DNA of 64,000 nt from Paracentrotus lividus. Taxonomy: Eukaryota; Echinodermata; Echinoidea; Camarodonta; Echinidae. Shown here piece after piece: positions 12,701 to 22,862 of this stretch (positions are counted from its first letter, which is position 1; the number at the start of each line of letters is the position of its first letter). The position numbers and the translations under genes are program-made. The notes under the pieces are model-generated. The model did no database searches. It saw only the letters and a program-made list of their open reading frames with translations, and had not been told where the DNA came from. Location: contig CALNVZ010002974.1 in the NCBI GenBank assembly GCA_940671915.1, positions 23,487,240 to 23,551,239 of the forward strand, in the 5' to 3' direction.

Positions 12701-15700
12701 TGTCACTAGGGAGCTTTCGCTGGACTACGGGGACGCTAATCTAGAACGTTAGCAAAAAAGAGGACACTATTTTCAAAATGCCTGCAAACCCTCGTTTTCT
12801 ATCTTCTTCAATAACTTTGAATAAAAGTTTCCAATGGTAACCGCACATGTTCCCTTTGGCTTGTGAGACATTATAACGTCTATTGTTGCAATAAGAATTC
12901 AATCCAAAGGCTACTTTACTGGGGATACCTAGTTCTTTCTTTTTTTCATACCAAGGTTTTATTGTGACAAATGCATCTATGTGTATAACAGCTGACCTAA
13001 AACATTGCTGATATGAAAAGAAATAACCTACCGCCCAGCCTTTATGATTAGTGAAATCAAAGTATGCTTCTTTTATGTTTTAGCAAAGGGGGAAATGCCT
13101 GTATACATTCCTATCAAAGCGCTCGCTTATTATAACTAACTTACGTTCTCAGCTGAGAACCTAGATACGTTCTACGTTTCGGGAGAACGTACATTTCCCC
13201 AAAATAGCGTTGTAGATTTTGACAACGGGGAGCTATCTCTTGTAGCTAGGGGAAACCCTCGTTTGTGCACACGAAAACTTGTAATTTAAACGCTTGCCAG
13301 CCGTTTCTAGCAAATACCAGTTTTACACACTCTTTTTCCTGTACTAACAGTATGCAGGAGTTTGGGGTTTGAGCTATTTTGAAAATTAAGTCATCCATAA
13401 AGCTAACGTTCTAGATTAGCGTCCCCGTAGTCCAGCGAAAGCTCCCTATTACTAACGGTTGAGAACGCCATGCAAACGATTTATCATTATCGTAAGGGTG
13501 CCGTCAACCTGAGATAGTTCTACAACGTCCTTGCCCGTTCTTTAAAAATTGCTAAACAAGCTTTGGTCGGGTTGAAACTCATAATTTTGCAACATAATGT
13601 CTTGAATACGATGCTAGGCAGTTCATAAATAGTCGTCGTTACGTCAATAACGTCTTTATCGAGTCCGCAATCCGGTGTTATCCAGTTCAGACCGAGTAAA
13701 CGGCTCGTTCACTGGATAACGTTTGTAGCACTCCAAACCGTCACTGAAAGTGTCCAGGCGCAGCATGATAAAAGTTAGGTACCATGTTCGTAGTACGTTG
13801 TTCTCGTTCAAAGGAAGTCCTTCCCGTTTAAAGAACATTGTCACTAGCCAGTCCAATTTTTTTTTTATGTTAAAAAAAAAATCGGAATGCCTTTCATCCA
13901 AATCTCCATCTACGGATCTCTAAAACATCCAGAACTCCAGCGATTCGTACGAACATTTGTGGAGAAGCATGCATAGATGGGACGTGTGTGGTGTGTGGTC
14001 TCTCTCTCTCTCTCTCGTCATACAAGGTGGAGCTCAAATTTATCTCCTTGCGTCGGCCGCACGTCTATGTGCATATAACATCGATAACAATTGAAACTCG
14101 TTAAATACAGAATGAATAACTCACCTTAGCAATCGTTGATATTCCTGCTATAAGTCCCCCTCCACCCACCGGGACCACAATTACATTCAATTTGGGAACC
14201 TATAAGGTACAAATTAATATAGATTTATAGGCCCGAATTCACAAACGTGGTTTAGTTAGTCCATGGTCTAAATCAATTGTTTAAACCACGGATTTAGACC
14301 ATGGTCTAAATTTTGGTATTCACAAACCACCTGATTTAGACCATGGACTAACTAAACCACGTTTGTGAATTCGGGCCAAAATGTATACATAGGATTGTCA
14401 AACTGTAATGTATGTACATTAATAAGCGAAGTTCATAACTTATCATATCACTAGGGTTGGGCGAATCTCAACTTTTTTTTTCAAACAAGTTGTTTCTATA
14501 GTAAAATTCGACGTAGAAACTGAAAATGACAATTATTTTTGCATACGATGACGTCTTACGTCGCTAAAGTGCAAAAAACCAAAAATGGCCGCCAAAATAG
14601 CGTATTATGCCCAATTATCATACTTTTTATAAGTATAAACCACTTTTATTGCATTTTTATATGTCTTTTGGGTGTCAGGGAACCCAACATGATTAATCCT
14701 ACCTAAGTTGACTGTTAGTGTAGTTTGGTAGTTAGTTTCAGTCAATATCGAGCAAAAATCACCTCATATCAAAATCACTAATTAACACCTATAACCATAC
14801 TAGGTACATTTGGTCATGATAAAAGTGTCAGATTTGAGCTTTTAAACCATCAAAATCCATAAAGAAACAAAATAAAACCGGTTTATACCTATAAAGTGTG
14901 TGATGAATGGGCAAAATACACTATTTTGGTTTTTTGCACTTTAGCGACGTCAGACATCATCGTACACAAAAATCATTGTCATTTTTGGATTCTACATCAA
15001 ATTTGACTATAGAAATAACTTGTTTGAAATAACTTTTCAGAAAAAAGTCATTATTTGCCCAACCCTAATATCACAATTACAATCATGTCATGTCGTGCAG
15101 GGTGTTGTGTTGGTGGCCTTTGTTAAAAAAAAAATAATAAAAAATGTGTCTCAAAAGCTTGGAACCTTGCAACCGAGTGGGTAAATACCAATTTATACAT
15201 AATTTAGCCGACTTGGTCTTCTTGGGATACAACGTTGCGAGTGATATTTTGTCTGCTTGCCCGACATTTCAGCATGCGCCATATGTTAAACACTACGTTC
15301 AAAAATTACTCTGCTTGGTAGTTAATGACGTCTCCTCCCAACTCTTTCCCTGCTATTTTCTGTCATTACATTTATGAATCAAGAAAGATATCATTGGAAA
15401 GGTGGAGAGTTCGTCTGTAATTATATATTATATATGACCAGCAAAAATAAATGAGCATTGAATATGGGCCCTCTAAAAAATGAATTACCCTTTTCTTTTT
15501 TTTAACATACACATTGTTCATTTACATTACATTACACAATATAATTAACAATCATACCTGGTTCATAAACTCTAGTCCAACGGTTCCTTGTCCAGAAATG
15601 ACATCAAACGTTTGACCAGACGAGATGTACAACGCACCTGTTTCCTCGATAATCGAAGTTAAAATGGTGTCCTGTAAGATATTTATTCATGGTGAAAATA

Positions 15701-16764
15701 ATAATACTCTTGCGTATAAGAAAACACAGGTTTTTCTTTTTATACAATGCGTCCTTGCAAAAATATATACGTAGCTTTGAAAGCCTCTAAAACATATTTG
15801 GAGCATGCTCCTTGTTCCGAATACTTAAAAGTTAGTATGAACATACAATCTTCCTACACCCCTTTATCCGACCATGATGAAATCGTCCGAAGTTTTGATA
15901 GTTCGAAAATAAAATAGGCTTCAATATTTCTAGGCTTAGTCTAGAAATAAGGTTTGTCAATCCAAAGGTTCGTTAGGCCTATTCCTTAAATAAAACAACC
16001 CCAACACTATAACAAGTCTATTCCATTTTGGATAAAGTAACGTTTATTTCACTTATTCTTTTTTCGAAACAACGAACCGTAGTTCATTGTCGGTTTAATG
16101 AATCTAATTTCATTTTCGGAAAAAATGAAGCGGCCGAGAAACAATTTTCGACAACTTATCTTTGAATAACCCTTGGACTAACGAGCTGTAACCAAGTACA
16201 AAAAAAAAAAGGGGGGGGGTTTGTTTTAAATTTTACGCGCTAATAAGTAGGGTTAGTAACTTGAAATTTAATATTTTGTGTTGATTATTAATACAAAATG
16301 AAATTAACTTGGTCCTAAAATTGAGCCTTGTGGGGCACCAAGGACATTGTTTGTTTTCCTTTTGGGGCTTCCTTTCTCTTTTTGTTTATACACACGCATA
16401 TTTTGATTGTCTTTTCTTTCTTTTTTCAGCGATCATGAAATGTACTTTCAATTCTTTCATGTGCTTCGAAAAACGATTAATAAATACACGAGCATTATTT
16501 ATTTGACGTAAGCAGTTTATTATATCATTATGATGGCGTACGTCTCAATTATTTTTTTCTTTTGTTTATATTACTTCGCTTTAAAAAGCTGAGAACCACT
16601 GACAAAACATATACCATGGTAATAAGCATCTTGAAACGAGCTATTAGCACTATTAGAAATTGGGAAACATAGAAACATGGAGATTGAGTTATAACTTTAT
16701 AATTATAGTAACTTATGTCTCTTATACGTTATGTGTGCGTGGCTGGTAAGGGGGTTTGTTTGTA

Positions 16765-16795
<31 letters not shown>

Positions 16796-17606
16796 ATGGC
16801 TTGGGATTGTCTTGAGAGCGTATAATTCTCAGATAAACGTACTTGAAATTGTCAGTGGTAAACTTTTCACTTAGTCAATTTCGTTTCTGTACATTGCAAT
16901 TTACCCTTTCTTGTGGTCCGTTGTATGGTTGTACCTTCGCTCCTTGTCCTTTGATCAGTGTCTTTTTAACGACTGAAGATTGCACATTCATCATGACGGT
17001 GGTGTTTTCTATACCTGTAGACCTGGCAGCCAAGGACAGACCTAGTCCGAAGTTCCCAGAGCTATAAGTCACAAGTCTGATGTCAGAGGGTTGGTTGCCG
17101 TTTTCCATGATGTTAGTAACTGCAGACAGGGCTCCACGAAACTGGAGAGAGGGGGAAAAGGGGAAAGCATGTCACTCTTGATCAACACAGGTAGTTAGCT
17201 ACACACACACACACACACACACTCACATGCACACACACATGCCACACCCACAAAAACACACATTCATCCACACCCACAAAAACACACATTCATCCACACC
17301 CAACTCAAGCGCACACACACCCTCATCCACACACTCAAATTTAATCCCCTTCAGAGTCAGATTTGTAAAATAAATATTAAGAGCAATAACAAATACTTAT
17401 ACTACCTTGAATGATCCCGATCGCTGAAGATGCTCGCATTTAAAGAACAAGTTTCTCCCGCCTGCCTGCTGATTCAATAAAGTTGATTTCATCACCGGGG
17501 TTCGTATAATTTCACCGTCGATTCTTTTTGCACTGGCTCTGATAGATTCCTCGCTAACATTTTTGATAACGCTGAACGGAGGGATTGTGAATGGATTTGA
17601 AGCCAT
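9541..17606 (-). CDS. SRR: Serine racemase-like PLP enzyme (six exons)
   Basis: Gene span on the minus strand; the coding exons are listed separately. The joined product is 359 residues against about 340 for human SRR. It is a fold-type II PLP enzyme of the serine racemase / threonine dehydratase family, expected to be cytosolic. Lys67 in SGSFK-FRGA is the PLP lysine, Ser94-Ser95-Gly-Asn97 the substrate loop, Gly196-199 the phosphate-binding GGGG, and Ser324-Gly-Gly-Asn the PLP pyridine contact. Each is offset by 11 from human SRR numbering. All exons join in phase 0 with GT/AG borders. The ATG has a good context (A at -3, G at +4). The metal ligand Glu210 is kept (Glu221), but the position of Asp216 is Ala227. 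The loop at human 150-153 reads Tyr-Ile-Ser-Ser rather than the triple serine of invertebrate aspartate racemases. Activity (racemase or dehydratase) cannot be told from sequence. Confidence 0.9.
9935..9980. repeat. Poly(T)/TTC low-complexity tract
   Basis: A run of T with a few TTC interruptions inside SRR intron 5; it generates a spurious phenylalanine-rich frame. Confidence 0.8.
10238..11266. mobile_element. Non-autonomous DNA transposon in SRR intron 5
   Basis: Terminal inverted repeats of about 26 bp: ACAGTGTGTCCCAAAATAA at the left end and its imperfect complement (GGACATTTTGGGGGACACG region) ending at 11266. The interior has repeated gtcgc/agtc-rich stretches and no credible protein. 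A solitary related end (ACAGTGTGTCCC) occurs near 12568. Confidence 0.65.
11493..11702 (-). CDS. SRR: SRR exon 5
   Basis: Seventy codons between acceptor CTCGAACAG and donor AAG|GTATAC. It begins AMNPNIKIIGAEPS and ends DDVISVSEDEIK, matching the metal-site and small-domain region of SRR. The conserved aspartate expected six residues after the glutamate of AEP is alanine. Confidence 0.92.
12707..13448. mobile_element. Terminal-inverted-repeat element in SRR intron 4
   Basis: Near-perfect inverted repeats of about 47 bp bound the element (12707-12753 and 13402-13448), beginning TAGGGAGCTTTCGCTGG. The interior is non-coding. No flanking direct repeat was found, unlike the other TAGGG-ended elements in this window. 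Confidence 0.75.
13999..14017. repeat. (TC)n microsatellite
   Basis: A short run of TC dinucleotides in SRR intron 4. Confidence 0.7.
14125..14199 (-). CDS. SRR: SRR exon 4 (GGGG loop)
   Basis: Twenty-five codons, VPKLNVIVVPVGGGGLIAG onward, between acceptor CTTATAG and a consensus donor AAG|GTGAGT. It holds the tetraglycine loop that binds the PLP phosphate. Confidence 0.93.
14230..14377. mobile_element. Palindromic MITE
   Basis: A 148-bp near-palindrome starting GGCCCGAATTCACAAACG and ending with its complement. Internal pairs around TTTAGACCATGGTCTAAAT form further hairpins. It lies 30 bases upstream of SRR exon 4, close to its acceptor. Confidence 0.8.
14452..15067. mobile_element. TAGGG-ended DNA transposon with 7-bp target duplication
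   Basis: The ends are TAGGGTTGGGC and GCCCAACCCTA, and ATATCAC flanks both sides (14445-14451 and 15068-15074). Inverted arms of roughly 180 bp include a shared GCACTTTAGCGACGTC-like stretch. There is no transposase. Confidence 0.8.
15558..15671 (-). CDS. SRR: SRR exon 3
   Basis: Thirty-eight codons between acceptor CTTACAG and donor CAG|GTATGA. It contains the YISSGQ loop and the conserved ISGQGT strand. No gap is needed to align it to human SRR between the loop and GQGT. Confidence 0.92.
16771..16796. repeat. (GT)n microsatellite
   Basis: GT dinucleotide run within SRR intron 2. Confidence 0.8.
16905..17141 (-). CDS. SRR: SRR exon 2
   Basis: Seventy-nine codons opening FRGALSAV, directly after the catalytic lysine, and including VTYSSGNFG. 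The donor was set at AGG|GTAAAT (16905) rather than the internal AAG|GTACAA (16935), because the longer form supplies the residues needed to match the family without a gap. Confidence 0.88.
17207..17340. repeat. (CA)n-rich microsatellite region
   Basis: CA dinucleotides followed by imperfect CACACCCA/ACATTCATC repeats in SRR intron 1. Confidence 0.8.
17406..17606 (-). CDS. SRR: SRR exon 1 (start codon, PLP lysine)
   Basis: Sixty-seven codons from the ATG at 17604-17606 to SGSFK, whose lysine forms the PLP Schiff base; donor AAG|GTAGTA. The sequence TTCTTTCCAG about 20 bases before the ATG could be a 5'-UTR splice acceptor, so the promoter may lie well upstream. A DNA transposon begins about 380 bases upstream at 17987. 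Confidence 0.92.
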
Positions 17607-17986
17607 ATTTGCGCAAAGAAACTAGCTGGAAAGAACAAAGTTTGATTTGTTTAATGCTGAACTTCCTGTTTGCGACGCTCCAAAAGAAAATCGCACACAG
17701 TATTCATATGTGTTTTGCGCTAAGGTATAGGCCTAACCGAAATTGATAGCATGCACTGGAGCATTTATTTTATTTATTTACTTGTTTGTATATAAAATAT
17801 TCGATCATACAATTATTGAATGAGGAGGGACACTCCCACGGGAAAATACAATGCAATTGTCAAGAGGATAAAGCGTTCTTTTACCCCCCCCCCTAATTCG
17901 TCACGCATCGTACTATTATTATTATTCTCACGTTGAAGGCCAACTGATACGGTTGAAAGAACCCTCCTTGCTTGGAATACTAATTC

Positions 17987-18945
17987 TAGGGATGGCCACA
18001 CAAAAGCGAAAAGCCACTAGAACGGTTTCCACTTCACTGTATGGATGTAGTCACCCATGCATTTACAATGCAAACAATAACCCATGCACTAAAGTGTCTG
18101 CCTACTCAATAATACACAGGTAGAGAAATAGCAAATTTTCAATAAAAAAACAGCTTTCAAATTGTCTTTTGGCCAGTGGTAAATATCAATCATTTTTATT
18201 CTTAATTGGTCAGTTCTTCCTTAGAAAATACCTCAGCAGATGATCAACTTCTGCTATTGAAAAAATTGATATGAAGAAAAACTACAGCGTGTTCAAAGTG
18301 ATGCTTCTGTGTGATGTGTGTTATGACTGGAATTTCTCATGATTGAATAGATTCAGATAAGGAGAAGTAGATATCTATAAAATTTAAGTATTTTGAACAA
18401 AAAATGTATTGGGGTGAAAAACAAAGAACAATGTTTACCGCTGGCCATTTAAGTTTTAAAATTACTCTACCCTCTCCAATACTCAGCTCTGAGCCACACC
18501 ACCATGAAATAGCCTATTGTCTAGGTGTTCCTATTGAAACTGCCCTATGGAGTATTTTCCACGGTGGTCATATTGGATCACTTACGGTAACATACATGTC
18601 AAACCATCAGTTTTGTAGTCGCTAAACTTTTGTATATATCTCTATACCTCAATTGTGCATTATAATCTCATTTCATGTTGATACACACATAAAAATGTTT
18701 GGTATGATTTGGTTTAATAAATCAAAGACAAAAGGACCATAAACTTGAGCTTTATTGCACTTCTGCTCTTGTCTGAAACTTGTAAAAGGTTTTTAGCAGT
18801 TCTCTTGGTAATCTCAGACACTATTTTGAGATGGAACATCCAATTGTGATAATTCAAGTACCAAAATGTTTCTTTTAACATGCTCTATCCAGTAAGCCTA
18901 TCAAAACAACTTAAAAATAACTTAAAATTTTTAGTGAATCCTCTA
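17987..18945. mobile_element. TAGGG-ended DNA transposon, copy A (upstream of SRR)
   Basis: Runs from TAGGGATGGCCAC to GTGAATCCTCTA and is flanked by CTAATTC on both sides (17980-17986 and 18946-18952). It is similar along its length, in opposite orientation, to the element at 41307-42282, for example the block around CAGCTCTGAGCCACACCACC. No intact protein was recognised. Confidence 0.85.
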
Positions 18946-18952
18946 CTAATTC

Positions 18953-21554
18953 AATTCATGTTTATTAAAAAAAAAAAAAAAAAATACTGAGTTTACATAC
19001 GCAAGGAAAAAAATATTCATTTAGGAATAGCATATTTAAGTGTGTGCAATACAGGGGCCGCTGGGGCTTGAGGGGCGGTTTCCAATCCCCATCGCTTTTT
19101 GTTCCAGTAGGCATACATAATATACAAAAACAAGAATTGGGCCTGCGCAGTCACGAATCAGGGGTCCATCGACTCTACAATCCGCCTTTACAACGCCTAT
19201 ACGCACGCTGCCTATACGAGATTACATTGCTTTAACTGGAATAATATTTTCGGACTACAAAGCTGAATTTAATGCGTTCTACAAAGCAATAAAATAAGCA
19301 ATCCAAGGTGTTTCGGACGCTTGCAAAACACAAAAAATCGACTTGGACCTTTTTTTTTCTCAATGATATACATAAGATTGAGATAATGTGAACTTAAACT
19401 ATGAATTTATGACATGCAAAAGACAACCATTAGCTTATTGTTTTATTTCATATATATATATATTTTTATAGCTTTGTTATGTTGGAGGGTGTCTGTCATA
19501 AAAAAGAAGAGTAAAATACCTTTTAAATGATACACAGATAGACTTATTGACGTTTGGTTTCTCATCTTCAGGGACACCCGCTTTATTCATCTAAATTTGG
19601 GAAGCGAACTATACCCTTTATATTTATGACCAATTGACCTTTAACAAATTATGTCCTATATATTAATTGCAGGTCGTATATCACATAATTATCGTATATT
19701 TACCCTGATTGCAATTAGGGTAAATACATGTAGTTGCCCTCACTTTTTGTACCCCATTCCTGTGCCCTTTACTGTGTACTTATTTATCCTGAGTGCTTCC
19801 TAGTCGATTTCTTACAATTCCATTTCAATCCACTTCAAATATGAGGTCAGTAAGGATTCAGGAGTTACGTTGTGTCATTGTGTCAAAACACAGCAAATGG
19901 AGTAAAATGTAAGGCCCTTGTTAACCAAGCATGAGATCCAGAAAATAGAATCACATGTATTTCATTTTATTCACAGGTTCAACCACTGTTGCTGCATCAT
20001 TTTTTAATTAATTACAATTCTGATTGAATAAAATTTGCAAACCTTCTTTGAACTGATTATCTGTTCCACTCATGAACTAGGGTACTTTGTCCTTCATGTT
20101 CATGGAAACAACATGGTTCACACTACAACATGAATTAATGGAAGTTAATATAGGCGATGGATGTTAATTAATAGATGGTGTTTAATATTTGGTAAGCCTC
20201 CATAAATCAAATAATCTATAGCTGCAAAGTCGACTTGCTATAATGAAATAATAGGTACAAAATAAACACACAAATCATTTTTGGACGCCTAACATGATTT
20301 TTTTTTTCAGAGATTTTTCTTTCCATTACCTTTGATATAAAAAAACACAATTACAAAACACCAGAAATATTAAATCCCTCCTCAATTTCAACTAGCAAAG
20401 AAAATCCAGTGATTATCAGGGCTATATATGATATATATAGAGAGAGAGAGGCACACACACACACACACACATACACACACAATTAATGTGTTCAAAAATC
20501 AATTGAAGACAATTGTTATATTCCAACATATTTATTCTAACCAAACTTTTTATCCTCACACATCTTCTTCAGGGCACCAGTATATGAACAAAGTTAAATA
20601 TGAATATGAAGCTCATCTCTGTTCTCTTAAACATTTTTCCTAAGCAGAGTTTCAGCATGTTTCTTAGCTTTATATATGTTTCTCTGATATTCCATAATCA
20701 TACGCGCAGTCTCTTTTCAGTAATGGATAGTTCTCACATATTTCACATGGCAACTTAATTTTTGACATAATTATAGTGTATGTTATGATATGAAAACTCA
20801 AAACACACAAAACTAGAGTTTAAATACATCCATTTGTAAATATATAAACAATATCTATCCTCTTGTCATCTTGTAATAAATAGAGATCTAATTGAATGGA
20901 GCCTTCACAATTGCTGATTTTATGCTCAATCAATTAGTTTTGTCTATCAAATTTGTAATGATTAAAATTCATACAATTATATGCATAGCATAAATTACAA
21001 TATAGTGAATGTAATCAGTTTGAACAACATTTTATATATATTTATTTATATTTGAAACTCTTCATAGTATTTTTAAATTAAATATGACATGGATGTTGGC
21101 ATAGTATTCCCTTCAGAATTTGTGTTGCTAGCCTCGCAACTGCTCAAAATCTTGCTCTTTTCTTACATTAAAAAAGTTTGGTGTCTCCCGCACATTTTGA
21201 ACCCCCCCCTTTTTTTTTAGTCACACCAAAGTCATGGTTTTGTGATTACAAGTAGGCCTACTGATTGTATGTGGATCAAAATGGTCATAGAGAAGAATAA
21301 GTTATAAAGATAATGGAAAAATTAATAAATGAACTACAATAGGCATGTAAATCTGAAGATGGCGAAATAAATTTAATTGAACCAGAAAAAAAAAAAAAAT
21401 TAAAACAAATATAATCATGTCAAACAAAATCGTCATATATATAATTCCATGCACATACAAATTTTCATAATGATTAGAACAATATGTTCTCTACCAAGAT
21501 CTGAAGGGGTAATAATCCTCCCCTTCCCTGGCAGTACGACAAGACCCTGTATTA
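18953..21554. other. No gene recognised
   Basis: AT-rich sequence with a poly(A) run at about 18967-18983, a TATA/GA/CA microsatellite at about 20425-20480 and scattered homopolymers. No exon of a known family was recognised on either strand. Confidence 0.45.
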
Positions 21555-21841
21555 TAGTGGGAGTGGTGTGGTCGAGTGGATAAGTCAGCGGACTTACGAT
21601 CACAAGGTTCGAATCCCGTCCATACCACTAGCATCCTTCTGCAAGGTGTCAACCTGCAAATTTGCCGTACTTGACCCAAGTAAGGTAAATGGGTACAGGA
21701 AGGAAGAAATTCTTCGAATGCTTAAAGCGCCCTTTATTAGGGCAGCTATGGCTATAGCCGGGTAATAATATTAGCTGCGCCTCTGAATAGTTTACTAGAT
21801 AGACGGCGCATTATAAATGCTTCATATTATTATTATTATTA
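21555..21841 (+). mobile_element. tRNA-derived SINE with ATT-repeat tail
   Basis: The head has A box TGGTCGAGTGG (21569-21579) and B box GGTTCGAATCC (21606-21616). A body with AAATGGGTACAGG follows, then a 3' end with GGCGCATTATAAATGC and ATT repeats. This tail resembles the 3' end of the LINE at 9001-9400, as expected of a SINE mobilised by that LINE's machinery. Confidence 0.8.
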
Positions 21842-22499
21842 TATACCCTAGGGATCAAGTTACCGTACACATTATACATGTAGCTACATATACTTTCACA
21901 TAAAGTCTGTATGTCCATTGTTGCATAAATTATGGCAGTTGCCTACATATAAAGTCTGGCTAATAAATTTTTTTTTCATGTTTACCTCTATCAAAATTAG
22001 GAGGCAAAATTGAAAAAATATAGGCAGTAGCCCTTTTGCACTTACAACACAAGAACCCTATAAGTACATGCAAAAAGTTATTAAGACTATAAAACATGTG
22101 CACTATACAAACTTGTTAAATTTGTTGACGTTCCTCCAAATTAATAATTCGGCAAGGATTCTTTTGCAAGTTGCAGTTTATAAAAACAAATGTTAACTGC
22201 TAATATCTATCCTTTACTTGTCCGAAGTATTTCACGATTTATCTTTCATTGAAGTGGTTTAATTGTTGATAGCGTGTGGAAGATTTCTGACGTACGGGAC
22301 GGCAGTCAAGGTTCAAACAAGTCATAAAATAGTTTATTTTTCTTACAAAATTAATATAGCGAGAGCTGATTCATGCTTGGAAACTGCAGGAAAAAGGAGA
22401 AGAAAAAATAGAAATAATAGATCCATTAATATTTCAAATAAATTAATATGTGTAGTCCAAAGAGAATTATTTGCCTCTTCACTGATTTTTTGTTGTTTT

Positions 22500-22690
22500 T
22501 GTTTGTTTGCTTTGTTATTTTATTTATTTTATTTTCATTTATTCATTTTTAAAATTTTATTTATTTATTCATTTATTATTTGTTTTGTTTGTTGTTTGGT
22601 TTTTTTGAGGGGGGGGGGGTCTTCTCCTTTTTTTTGGGGGGGGGAGAAGGGGGATCATAAATACACCTGAATAAAAAATAAAAAATAAAA
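22500..22690. repeat. Low-complexity T/G-rich tract after the DNA2 stop
   Basis: T-rich, G-run and A/T-rich DNA. On the minus strand it follows the DNA2 stop codon and includes several AATAAA hexamers (for example the complement of 22519-22570), so a polyadenylation site may lie here. Which one is used cannot be told. Confidence 0.45.
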
Positions 22691-22697
22691 ATTGTCT

Positions 22698-22862
22698 TCA
22701 CTTTGTAAAGGATATAAGTTGATGTTGTTGCAAGAAACCAATGAGTTTCTGGACTGGTTCAAACTGGGCCAGACACTTCATGCTACCAATGAGAAGTAGC
22801 TTGTGTTTGGCCCTCGTCATGGCAACGTTGAGACGACGAAGATCATTCAGGATAGATCCACC
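22698..22862 (-). CDS. DNA2: DNA2 last exon (helicase motif VI, stop TGA)
   Basis: Acceptor TATGCAG; 54 codons plus TGA. It holds the arginine-finger motif [14 protein letters not shown] and a short tail ending ISFTK, shorter than the human C-terminus by about 15 residues. Confidence 0.93.
   Translation of the reverse strand, partial: GGSILNDLRRLNVAMTRAKHKLLLIGSMKCLAQFEPVQKLIGFLQQHQLISFTK

Noticed and set aside
15144-15377. A 77-codon plus-strand frame in SRR intron 3
   Set aside because: No domain, signal sequence, splice framing or similarity to anything recognised.
16905-16935. The shorter SRR exon 2 ending at AAG|GTACAA
   Set aside because: It would lose residues the family has at this position; AGG|GTAAAT keeps the frame and the length.
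16843-17067. A plus-strand protein-coding frame
   Set aside because: It is the antisense shadow of SRR exon 2, whose splice borders and motifs are clear on the minus strand.
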